This document shows positions 1-5,642 of a DNA stretch of 7,612 nucleotides, one piece after another. The first letter of the stretch is position 1, and each line of letters starts with the position of its first letter. Source of the stretch: Hyphomicrobiales bacterium (GTDB lineage: Bacteria > Pseudomonadota > Alphaproteobacteria > Rhizobiales > Beijerinckiaceae); the NCBI GenBank assembly GCA_028290125.1, contig JAQGKM010000145.1:1-7612 (forward strand), in the 5' to 3' direction. A program made the position numbers and the translations under genes. The notes beneath the pieces were generated by a model, which saw only the letters and a program-made list of their open reading frames with translations, made no database searches and was not told the DNA's origin.

Positions 1-150
1 GCGCGCGATCTCGATTACGGCATCGTCGTCGCCAATGACGCCTGCTTCTCGGCGCGCGGCAACAACAACCAGTTCTTCATGGAGCGGGTCTTCCCGCGCA
101 TGGGCCGCGTCATGAACGTCGACGATATCGTCGCGCTGATGTGCGAATGA
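1..150 (+). CDS. Isochorismatase-family cysteine hydrolase, C-terminal fragment
   Basis: Only the last 49 codons are inside the window; the gene begins upstream. The visible peptide reads ...YGIVVANDACFSARG..., followed by FFMERVFPRMGRVMNVDDIV near the end. This matches the C-terminal pattern of isochorismatase-like hydrolases: a strand with a conserved 'v.Da' segment, then a helix leading to a short 'fgrVmstdeviaxL' ending. Family members hydrolyse C-N or vinyl-ether bonds (isochorismate, nicotinamide, N-carbamoylsarcosine, maleamate, ureidoacrylate). The catalytic Asp-Lys-Cys residues lie outside the window, so the substrate cannot be inferred. Its stop codon (148-150) sits inside the ribosome-binding site of the next gene, so it is almost certainly co-transcribed and perhaps translationally coupled with it. 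The family call rests on a short fragment and is moderate. Confidence 0.62.
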   Translation, partial: ARDLDYGIVVANDACFSARGNNNQFFMERVFPRMGRVMNVDDIVALMCE

Positions 151-154
151 GGAG
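149..154 (+). promoter_or_regulatory. Ribosome-binding site that sets the start of the dienelactone-hydrolase-like gene
   Basis: GAGGAG lies 7 nt before the ATG at 162 and overlaps the TGA of the preceding gene. This favours the ATG at 162 over two in-frame upstream candidates, a GTG at 141 and an ATG at 147. Neither has such spacing, and both would lie in or before this site. Confidence 0.7.
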
Positions 155-161
155 CGACGTA

Positions 162-965
162 ATGACCAACATCGTTTCGAAGACCATCACCTGCGCGGGC
201 GATATGCCGGCATTTCTCGCCAAGCCCGAGGGCGACGCGAAGAAGCCCGTCGTCATTCTCATGCATGAGCGTTACGGCCTCGTCGATCACACGCGCGATC
301 TGGCGAAACGTTGCGCCAGCGACGGCTTTCTCGTGCTGGCGCCGAACTTCTTCTACCGCCACCCGCAGCAGGACGTGCTGAACCGCGGCGACTCCCGCTA
401 CGACCTGACGGATCCTGAGTCCGTGGAATATCTCGACGCCGCGATGGCGGCTGTCGCGCAGGAGCCCGACGCCGACATGAACCGCGTCGCGGTCGCGGGC
501 TATTGCCAGACCGGTCGTCACCCGCTCGTCTTCGCCGCGCAGCGCAAGATCGCCGCCGCCATCGTCTGGTATGGCGCGGCCTCCAAGCGCGAGTGGAACG
601 TCACCGAACGCCAGCCGGTGGCGCTCGACGAGATCATCGCCAACGTCTCCTGCCCGGTGTTCGGCGCCTTCGGGGCGGCCGACCACATCATCGCGGTGGA
701 AGACGTGCAGCGCATGCGCAATTGCCTCGAGGCCAATCGCAAGAGCTACGACATCAACATCTACGCGGGCGCGCCGCATGGCTGGCTCAACGACACCATG
801 CCGGGCCGTTACCGCAAGCCGCAGGCGGACGCCGGATGGGCCGCGCAGCAGCGCTTCCTCGCCGAGGTGCTGCATGCCGATTACAAGCCCGACCCGATCC
901 GCTGGCGGTTCGACGCGGCTTTCAACGCCGATTACGATTTCTCCAAGAACGTGAGGCTCGAATGA
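162..965 (+). CDS. Dienelactone hydrolase family protein (alpha/beta hydrolase)
   Basis: A 267-residue cytosolic alpha/beta hydrolase. Classical dienelactone hydrolases open the lactone ring of 4-carboxymethylenebut-2-en-4-olide to maleylacetate in chlorocatechol or hydroxyquinol pathways; related proteins act on other esters and lactones. The family's catalytic set is visible: Glu36 in HERYGL (the structural glutamate, at its classical number), the nucleophile Cys115 in the elbow GYCQTG, Asp174 in GAADH and His206 in APHGW. The protein is about 30 residues longer than the classical 236-residue enzyme, mainly through a C-terminal tail (about residues 238-267). That tail puts it in the larger, less characterised DLH-like subgroup. 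The start is fixed by the GAGGAG site. Its stop overlaps the start of the next gene (ATGA), so the two are probably translationally coupled. The family is clear; the substrate is unknown. Confidence 0.88.
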   Translation: MTNIVSKTITCAGDMPAFLAKPEGDAKKPVVILMHERYGLVDHTRDLAKRCASDGFLVLAPNFFYRHPQQDVLNRGDSRYDLTDPESVEYLDAAMAAVAQEPDADMNRVAVAGYCQTGRHPLVFAAQRKIAAAIVWYGAASKREWNVTERQPVALDEIIANVSCPVFGAFGAADHIIAVEDVQRMRNCLEANRKSYDINIYAGAPHGWLNDTMPGRYRKPQADAGWAAQQRFLAEVLHADYKPDPIRWRFDAAFNADYDFSKNVRLE

Positions 966-1723
966 GCGTGTCGGGCTTTCAGACGGGCGATTCCGTCGTC
1001 GTCACCGGCGCGGCGCAGGGCATCGGGCGCGCCGTCGCCGTGGCGCTGTCGCAGCGCGGCGCGCGGCTGGTGCTGTGGGACATTTCCGCCGAAGGTCTCG
1101 CCGAAACGGAGGCGCTCTGCGCAGCCAACGGCGCGTCGTGCTTCGTGCAGCAGGTCGATGTCGGCGACCCGGCGCGCATCGCCAGCGCGGCGGCGGAAGC
1201 CATTGCGCGGCAGGGCTCGATCTTCGGGCTGGTCAACAATGCCGGCATCTTTCCGCGCGTCGCCATCCGCGACGTGACGCCCGATGTCTGGCGCCAGGTT
1301 CTCGGCGTCAACCTGATGGGCACGGTGTTCTGCTCGCAGGCCTTCGGCGCGCATATGGCGGACCAAGGCCGCGGCGCCGTCGTCAACATGGCGTCTGGCC
1401 GCGCGCTGCAGGGCACGCCGCGCGGCGCGCATTATGCGGCCTCGAAAGCCGGCATCGTGTCGTTCACGAAAAGCTTCGCGCTGGAATATGCGGACGCGGG
1501 CCTGCGCTGCAACGCCGTCATCCCCGGCGTGACGGAAACGGCTCAGCCGCTGGCGGATTCGACGCTCGAGGAACTGCACTCACGCGGCAAGCGCATCCCG
1601 CTCGGCCGCATCGGCCAGCCGGAAGACATCGCCAAGGTGGTGTGCTTCCTGCTGTCGGAGGATGCGGCCTACATGACGGGGCAATCCGTGCCGGTGAACG
1701 GCGGGGCGATCATGGTTCCTTGA
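962..1723 (+). CDS. Short-chain dehydrogenase/reductase (classical SDR, 3-oxoacyl-ACP reductase-like)
   Basis: A 253-residue classical SDR that should oxidise an alcohol or reduce a ketone with a nicotinamide cofactor in the cytosol. Motifs in order: cofactor-binding TGAAQGIG (15-22), an acidic residue at the end of the second strand (Asp40 in LWDIS) that favours NAD(H) over NADP(H), D66-V67, NNAG (92-95), and the catalytic tetrad Asn117, Ser145, Tyr158 and Lys162 in YAASK. The C-terminal part has the usual PEDIAKVVCFLLSEDA and TGQSVPVNGG segments. The start at 962 overlaps the preceding stop by 4 bases, with GAGG 5 nt upstream. A longer reading in this frame begins at 503, but that part is out-of-frame sequence of the preceding gene. 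Operon position with a dienelactone-hydrolase-like and an isochorismatase-like enzyme suggests catabolism of a small carboxylated compound. The exact substrate cannot be told. Confidence 0.93.
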   Translation: MSVSGFQTGDSVVVTGAAQGIGRAVAVALSQRGARLVLWDISAEGLAETEALCAANGASCFVQQVDVGDPARIASAAAEAIARQGSIFGLVNNAGIFPRVAIRDVTPDVWRQVLGVNLMGTVFCSQAFGAHMADQGRGAVVNMASGRALQGTPRGAHYAASKAGIVSFTKSFALEYADAGLRCNAVIPGVTETAQPLADSTLEELHSRGKRIPLGRIGQPEDIAKVVCFLLSEDAAYMTGQSVPVNGGAIMVP

Positions 1724-1728
1724 GGGGG

Positions 1729-1858
1729 CGCCGTCATTGCGAGCGCAGCGAAGCAATCCAGAGGCCGCGCGTGAGACGGTCCGCGGATGGCTTCGACCGC
1801 CTCCGCAAACGACGAAGTCCCGGGTCTGGATTGCTTCGCTCCGCTCGCAATGACGGCG
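1729..1858. repeat. Palindromic interspersed repeat (MITE-like, 'CERSEAIQ' type) between convergent genes
   Basis: The left arm 1729-1762 and right arm 1825-1858 are reverse complements over 34 bp with a single mismatch near the middle (GCGCAGC against GCGGAGC), enclosing 62 bp. The arms contain CGTCATTGCGAGCG and GAAGCAATCCAGA. The interior holds a small secondary pairing, CTTCG (1791-1795) with CGAAG (1813-1817). From general knowledge, repeats with these arms occur in many copies in Hyphomicrobiales genomes, and their translation gives the spurious peptide HCERSEAIQ; the flanking readings here show it on both strands. The element fits between the stop codons of the two convergent genes with only 5 bp to spare on each side. 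As RNA it would form a long hairpin, so it may end transcription from both sides. No target-site duplication is evident. Confidence 0.85.
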
Positions 1859-1863
1859 TTGAC

Positions 1864-2718
1864 TCACCCGATCTCGATATCCAGCCCCAGATCCAGGATC
1901 GGCGCCGAATGCGTCAGCGCGCCCGATGAAATCAGATCGACGCCCGTCTCGGCGATCTCCTTCACGGTCGCCTTGTTGATGCCGCCCGAGGCTTCGAGCT
2001 TCACCTTGCCGGCGGCGATCTTCACCGCCTCGCGCATTTCGGCGACCGACATGTTGTCGAGCAGCACGAAATCCGCGCCCTCGTCCACCACGATGCGCAG
2101 CTGGTCGAGAGTGTCGACCTCGATCTCGACTTTCACCAGATGTCCTGCCGCCGACTTGGCTGCGCGCAAAGCCTCGCGGATGCCGCCCGCGACGGCGATG
2201 TGGTTGTCCTTGATCAGCACGGCGTCATCGAGCCCGAAGCGGTGGTTCATCGCGCCGCCGCAGCGCACGGCATATTTCTCGAAGGCGCGCAGGCCCGGCG
2301 TCGTCTTGCGTGTGCAGCAGATATTGGCGTTGGTGTGGGCGACGAGCGCGACGAATTCCGCCGTCATGGTGGCGATGCCCGAAAGGCGGCAGGCGTAGTT
2401 CAGCGCCACGCGCTCGGCCGTGAGAATGGCGCGCGCATTGCCGGTGATGCGGCAGACAGCGGTCTTAGGCCCGACATGCGCGCCCTCTTCCACCAGCGGC
2501 TCGAATTTCAGCGACGGATCGATCAGCCGGAACGCAGCTTCCGCGAGCGGCAGGCCCGCGATGACGCCGCCCTTGCGGGCGGCCATGACGGCGGACGCCT
2601 GCAGATGCGCGGGAATAGTCGCATTGGTGGTGATGTCGCCGGCGCGGCCGAGATCCTCGTCGAGCGCGGCGCGCACGGCGTTTTCGAGCAGGATCGGATT
2701 GAAGAAGGCCATGGTCAT
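1864..2718 (-). CDS. nadC: Nicotinate-nucleotide pyrophosphorylase (carboxylating), quinolinate phosphoribosyltransferase
   Basis: A 284-residue cytosolic enzyme converting quinolinate and PRPP to nicotinate mononucleotide, CO2 and pyrophosphate in de novo NAD synthesis. Family signatures occur in order: LGRAGDITT (23-31), TAERVALNYACRLSGIAT (100-117, with Arg103), TRKTTPGLR (136-144, with Arg137 and Lys138), GGAMNHR (154-160), IKDNHI (169-174, with Lys170), EIEV (198-201), LLDN (219-222, with Asp221), EASGGI and ISSGALTHSA. The spacing of these residues agrees closely with characterised enzymes, and nothing essential is missing. Two ATGs (2716-2718 and 2710-2712) could start it, and neither has a clear Shine-Dalgarno sequence, unlike the reductase, Gfo/Idh and oxygenase genes. 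It lies 61 bp downstream of the MarR gene on the same strand, at the end of an aromatic-catabolic operon, with no nadA or nadB in view. That placement is the odd feature. Confidence 0.96.
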   Translation of the reverse strand: MTMAFFNPILLENAVRAALDEDLGRAGDITTNATIPAHLQASAVMAARKGGVIAGLPLAEAAFRLIDPSLKFEPLVEEGAHVGPKTAVCRITGNARAILTAERVALNYACRLSGIATMTAEFVALVAHTNANICCTRKTTPGLRAFEKYAVRCGGAMNHRFGLDDAVLIKDNHIAVAGGIREALRAAKSAAGHLVKVEIEVDTLDQLRIVVDEGADFVLLDNMSVAEMREAVKIAAGKVKLEASGGINKATVKEIAETGVDLISSGALTHSAPILDLGLDIEIG

Positions 2719-2752
2719 GTGCGTGGGTCCCGGTGTCTCGGAGGGAAGCTTA

Positions 2753-2772
2753 TCGCGCCAGAGCCGGCGCGA
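2753..2772 (-). other. Small perfect hairpin between the MarR gene and nadC
   Basis: TCGCGCC (2753-2759) and GGCGCGA (2766-2772) pair perfectly over 7 bp around a 6-nt loop in the 61-bp gap. There is no U-rich tract after it on the minus strand, so it is not a standard intrinsic terminator. It could be an mRNA-processing or attenuating hairpin separating nadC expression from the upstream genes, or chance in GC-rich DNA. Confidence 0.3.
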
Positions 2773-2779
2773 GGCAAGT

Positions 2780-3349
2780 TCAGGCGGTCGTCGTGCGCCG
2801 GGCGCGCTTCGCGGGCGCTTTCAGCCGTTCCGACACTTCCCGCGTCGAGGGCATGCGCCGGTCCTCGCCGGCCGCCAGCGCCTCGTCGCGCGCCAGATTG
2901 TCGATCATCGCAAGCAGTCCGTTGCGCATGGTCGCGATGTCGCGCTCGTCGAGGCCCGCGACCGCGATGGCGTTGACCTCCTCGGCGAGCGGCACCAACT
3001 TGTCGCGCAGCGCGCGTCCGAGCGGCGTGAGATGAATGAACACCTGCTTGCGGTCGCCCGGTTTCTGGCGGCGCTCGACATAGCCGAGCTTCTCCATCGC
3101 GCGCAGCGCCGAAAAGGTCGTGGGCTCCATCACGCCCGCCTGTTCCGACAGCGCGCGCTGCGTGATGCCGTCGCCATTCCACAAAATCCGCAGAAAGGTC
3201 CAGTGGCCGAACGAGACATTGAACGCGGAGAGCCGCATCTGCAACGCGCGGCCCAGGCCCCGCGACGCATCCTTGATGAGATGGGCCAGACGATCGTCCG
3301 GCACGGCCTCGCGCCAGTGGTGCTGGATGACCTGCGCGAGCTTGCTCAT
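2780..3349 (-). CDS. MarR-family transcriptional regulator
   Basis: A 189-residue MarR-type winged helix-turn-helix protein, a family that binds short palindromes as dimers and releases them when a small (often aromatic) ligand binds. The N-terminal helices (about 1-45) would help form the dimer. The DNA-binding domain spans about 48-116: ITQRALSEQAGVMEPTTFSALRAMEKLGYV holds the recognition helix, followed by the wing with the typical DRKQVFIHLTPLG. The C-terminal tail (about 165-189) is basic (KAPAKRARR) and longer than usual. The start is set by an ATGA overlap with the upstream oxidoreductase stop; a longer reading to 3604 in this frame is only antisense-free shadow of that gene. As the third gene of the minus-strand run it would be co-transcribed with the reductase and dehydrogenase, giving autoregulation if it binds the paired palindromes upstream of them. 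The effector is not known; the oxygenase substrate is the natural guess. Confidence 0.92.
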   Translation of the reverse strand: MSKLAQVIQHHWREAVPDDRLAHLIKDASRGLGRALQMRLSAFNVSFGHWTFLRILWNGDGITQRALSEQAGVMEPTTFSALRAMEKLGYVERRQKPGDRKQVFIHLTPLGRALRDKLVPLAEEVNAIAVAGLDERDIATMRNGLLAMIDNLARDEALAAGEDRRMPSTREVSERLKAPAKRARRTTTA

Positions 3350-4527
3350 AATCCGACCTGCCGCGTCATCTCGATCTCGCGACCTTCGCGCGCCGATTGC
3401 AGGAGCGCGAGGCAGACCTCCATCGTCGCCCGCGACCACTCGCCCGAATGCAGCGGCGCGACATTGGCGAACACGGCGGCAGCCAATTCGTCGATCACCT
3501 CGGAGCGCGGCACGGCAGGCGGCGCCAGCGGCTCGAAGGCCTGCGCCATGTCGCCATAGATGCGCACGCCATTGGCGAAGGGCCGCAGGTCGCCATGCTC
3601 GCAACTGGCGATCAGCAGGCCGAAGGTCTGGTGCTGGCGCGCCGGCGCCTGCGACGCGTCGGCATAGTCGGCGCCGCCGTAGTTGCGGGCGTTTTTCAGC
3701 GCGGTCTCGCGCGCGATGTCGCCCGACGCCGCGATGGCTGCGCGGCTGGCGCCGTATTTCGCGGGATCTTTCGGCAGCCCGCTTTCGGCGATCCAGCCGG
3801 TGAATTCATCCGAGTCGAAATGCGCGTAGCCCGAGTAGGTCATGGTCGCGGTGACGCCGTTTTCGAAGGTGAGAAAGGCGTTGTAGGCGCCCTCGGTCGG
3901 TCGCGTCGCATCCCAGACGCCCGTCATGGCGCGCACGCTTTTCACGCGGCCGCCCGCGATGAGCCGGATCATCTCGACCTGATGGGGCGCCTGGTTGTAG
4001 ACCGCGCCGCCGCCCTGCCCCGTGTCGAGTTCCTCCGGCCGCCGTGGGCGATACAGGAAGTCGGTGAAGTTAAGCGCGGTGATCATGCGCAGCCGGCCAT
4101 AGGCGCCGCTCTCGACCAGCGCGCGCAGCTTGATGATGGGCGCATCGAAGGAATGGCTGTGGCCGACGATGAGATGCACGCCAGCCGACCGCGTCGCAGC
4201 GATCATGCGCTCGCATTCGGACAGCGACAGCGCCATCGGCTTTTCCACCAGGGCATGTTTGCCATGCGCCGCGGCGATCTCGAGCTGTGGCGCATGAAAC
4301 TGATGCGGCGAGGCGATGTAGACCGCATCGATGTCGGAGGCGCACATGGCCTCCATCGTGTCGTAGGTGGCCGCGCCAAACTCCTGCGCGAACCGCGCGC
4401 GCGCCTCGGAGCGCGGATCGAAACCGGCGACGATCTCGACGCGCGGATCGTCGCGGAACGTCGGGATCATGAACGAGAAGGCGCGCCCGATTCCCGCGAC
4501 GCCAAGCCTGATCCTGCGCGCGCCCAT
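3346..4527 (-). CDS. Gfo/Idh/MocA-family oxidoreductase, phthalate 4,5-cis-dihydrodiol dehydrogenase-like
   Basis: A 393-residue NAD(P)-dependent dehydrogenase. The Rossmann glycines are in GVAGIGRAF (9-17), followed by IASPHQFH (71-78) and the family's EKP triad (Glu95-Lys96-Pro97), where the lysine is catalytic. The second domain has GHSHSFDAP (122-130), TDFLYRPRRPEELDT (155-169) and a candidate catalytic His182 in QAPHQVE. From memory of the family, HSHSFDAP, FLYRPRRPEELDT, TEGAYNAFLTFENG and the ending LALLQSAREGRE are typical of the Pht4-type branch, which rearomatises the cis-4,5-dihydrodiol of phthalate to 4,5-dihydroxyphthalate. Position fits: 11 bp after the reductase gene, with an AGGGA ribosome site in that gap, and overlapping the MarR start by 4 bases. 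The family is secure. The precise substrate is inferred from context and could be another carboxylated aromatic dihydrodiol. Confidence 0.88.
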   Translation of the reverse strand: MGARRIRLGVAGIGRAFSFMIPTFRDDPRVEIVAGFDPRSEARARFAQEFGAATYDTMEAMCASDIDAVYIASPHQFHAPQLEIAAAHGKHALVEKPMALSLSECERMIAATRSAGVHLIVGHSHSFDAPIIKLRALVESGAYGRLRMITALNFTDFLYRPRRPEELDTGQGGGAVYNQAPHQVEMIRLIAGGRVKSVRAMTGVWDATRPTEGAYNAFLTFENGVTATMTYSGYAHFDSDEFTGWIAESGLPKDPAKYGASRAAIAASGDIARETALKNARNYGGADYADASQAPARQHQTFGLLIASCEHGDLRPFANGVRIYGDMAQAFEPLAPPAVPRSEVIDELAAAVFANVAPLHSGEWSRATMEVCLALLQSAREGREIEMTRQVGL

Positions 4528-4538
4528 CTGACTTCCCT

Positions 4539-5495
4539 CTACAGATCGAGCGTGATGTCGGTCAGTCCGCGCGACACGCAGACCATGATGTTGTCAGCCT
4601 TCTCGTAATCCGCCAGCGCAAGATCGCGATGGTCGACCTCGCCCGCCACCAGCTTCGTGCGGCACGAGCCGCAGGTGCCGCTCTCGCAGGACGAGGCCAC
4701 CTCGTGGCCGTGTTCGCGCAGCACTTCGAGGATCGTCTTGCCGACCGGCACTTCGTAAGTCTCGCCAGATTTCGCGAGGTGCACGTTGAAGGCGACGTCG
4801 TCCGGCTTGGTCATCGCGCCAGGCGGCGTGAAATCCTCGAAATGCACACGCGCGCTCGACCAGTGTCCGGTCATGTCGCGCACCGCCTGCATCAGCCCGC
4901 GCGGCCCGCAGCAATAGAGATGCGCCATGCCGGGCTTTTCGAGCACCGGCCAGAGATCGAGCGCGTTCTCGATCTCGCCCTGATCGTGGTGGACCGTGAC
5001 CATGCCGCGAAATTCGGGCGCCTTCAGCTCGTCGAGAAAGGCCGTGGTTTCGGCCGAGCGCGACAGGTAGAACAGCTTGAACTTGCCCTGCCCGGACGCG
5101 CGGATGTGGCGGATCATGGACAGGATCGGCGTGATCCCGATACCGCCCGCGATGAACAGATATTGCTGCGCCGACACGAGTTCGAAATCGTTGCGCGGCT
5201 CCGAGACGGCGATCTCGTCGCCTTCCTTCGCCTGATCGATGAGATTGACCGAACCGCCGCGCCCGATCGCGTCGCGCTTCACCGCAATGCAATAGCGGTC
5301 ACGCTCTTCCGGATCGTTGCACAGCGAGTATTTGCGTAGCTCGCCATTGGGCACACGCAAGGTGATGTGCGCGCCCGCCGTGAAGGGCGGCAGGTCCGCG
5401 CCGTCGTCGCGGCGCAGCTCGAAGAACTCGATGTCGTCGGCGGCAGGCCGCTTCTGCGTGATGCGCAAGGTCTGCGTCAGGGCTTCGATCGACAT
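4539..5495 (-). CDS. Phthalate dioxygenase-type reductase (FMN, NAD(P) and [2Fe-2S] domains)
   Basis: A 318-residue soluble electron-transfer flavoprotein that would pass electrons from NAD(P)H through FMN and a plant-type iron-sulfur cluster to a Rieske oxygenase. Domain order is that of class IA (phthalate dioxygenase) reductases: flavin domain (1 to about 105, with RKYSLCNDP at 54-62), nucleotide domain (about 108-225, with AGGIGITP at 116-123 and CCGPRGLM at 195-202), then a C-terminal ferredoxin domain (about 232-318). Cluster ligands are Cys270, Cys275 and Cys278 in CESGTCGSC, plus Cys306; spacing and total length match the roughly 322-residue reference enzyme closely. A strong TCCTCC-complement ribosome site lies at 5499-5504. 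It is the first gene of the minus-strand operon and is divergent from the oxygenase it most likely serves, 147 bp away. Confidence 0.95.
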   Translation of the reverse strand: MSIEALTQTLRITQKRPAADDIEFFELRRDDGADLPPFTAGAHITLRVPNGELRKYSLCNDPEERDRYCIAVKRDAIGRGGSVNLIDQAKEGDEIAVSEPRNDFELVSAQQYLFIAGGIGITPILSMIRHIRASGQGKFKLFYLSRSAETTAFLDELKAPEFRGMVTVHHDQGEIENALDLWPVLEKPGMAHLYCCGPRGLMQAVRDMTGHWSSARVHFEDFTPPGAMTKPDDVAFNVHLAKSGETYEVPVGKTILEVLREHGHEVASSCESGTCGSCRTKLVAGEVDHRDLALADYEKADNIMVCVSRGLTDITLDL

Positions 5496-5524
5496 CTTTC
5501 CTCCCCGGGACGGCGCCCGTCTGA

Positions 5525-5530
5525 AACATA
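5525..5530 (-). promoter_or_regulatory. Candidate -10 box for the reductase operon
   Basis: On the minus strand TATGTT directly follows the first palindrome and lies about 30 nt before the reductase start codon. No good -35 is seen at 16-18 bp upstream, which suits a weak or regulated promoter. A repressor on the palindrome would occupy the -10/-35 spacer. The call rests on a 4/6 hexamer match. Confidence 0.35.
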
Positions 5531-5544
5531 CTTAGAGGGCTAAG
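5531..5544. promoter_or_regulatory. Palindromic operator candidate 1 (MarR-type)
   Basis: CTTAGAGGGCTAAG has 5-bp inverted arms CTTAG/CTAAG around 4 bp. It shares 14 of 15 positions (with the preceding A) with the second copy 68 bp away. It adjoins the TATGTT of the minus-strand promoter. Length and symmetry suit a MarR dimer; binding by the MarR protein encoded in the operon is inference. Confidence 0.65.
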
Positions 5545-5561
5545 AATTCTTCCGCAAGGCC

Positions 5562-5590
5562 TTCCCAAACGCGCCGTCTGCGGTTATGTT
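5562..5590 (+). promoter_or_regulatory. Candidate sigma-70 promoter for the Rieske oxygenase gene
   Basis: TTCCCA (5562-5567) and TATGTT (5585-5590) are separated by exactly 17 bp and each match the consensus at 4 of 6 positions. The predicted start, near 5597, falls at the edge of the second palindrome, so a repressor there would block initiation. In GC-rich alphaproteobacteria such matches are only suggestive. Confidence 0.4.
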
Positions 5591-5598
5591 CGGGAAAA

Positions 5599-5612
5599 CT
5601 TAGAGAGCTAAG
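5599..5612. promoter_or_regulatory. Palindromic operator candidate 2 (MarR-type)
   Basis: CTTAGAGAGCTAAG differs from the first copy by one base in the spacer. It lies just downstream of the candidate -10 of the plus-strand promoter, a classical blocking position. The sequence CTTAG is otherwise rare here; no third copy was found elsewhere in the window by eye. Confidence 0.65.
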
Positions 5613-5642
5613 GATACGGGCCCGCAGCCCACGGAGGAAGCC

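Larger units (their letters stand above)
5496..5642. promoter_or_regulatory. Divergent promoter region between the reductase operon and the oxygenase gene
   Basis: This 147-bp gap separates two divergent starts, each with its own ribosome site (GGAGGA for the reductase on the minus strand, GGAGGA at 5633-5638 for the oxygenase). It is more AT-rich around 5521-5612 than its surroundings, and contains two near-identical palindromes and a TATGTT hexamer for each direction. It is the only place in the window that looks like a regulated promoter. Confidence 0.75.

Noticed and set aside
141..161. GTG at 141 or ATG at 147 as start of the DLH-like gene
   Set aside because: They would overlap the previous gene and precede the GAGGAG site, which is properly spaced only for the ATG at 162.
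503..961. Upstream extension of the SDR reading frame, giving a 406-residue protein
   Set aside because: The extra residues are an Arg/Ala-rich out-of-frame reading of the DLH-like gene. The SDR has a proper start at 962 with a ribosome site and begins at the usual distance before TGAAQGIG.
1580..1867. Small minus-strand reading frame across the repeat, with HCERSEAIQ-type peptide
   Set aside because: This peptide is a known translation artefact of the palindromic repeat; the rest is antisense to the SDR gene.
3350..3604. Upstream extension of the MarR frame to a 274-residue protein
   Set aside because: It is a shadow of the Gfo/Idh gene. The MarR homology begins at the ATG overlapping that gene's stop codon.
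4629..5339. Long plus-strand open frame opposite the reductase
   Set aside because: It is antisense to a gene with complete FMN, NAD and [2Fe-2S] motifs, and has no recognisable domain of its own.
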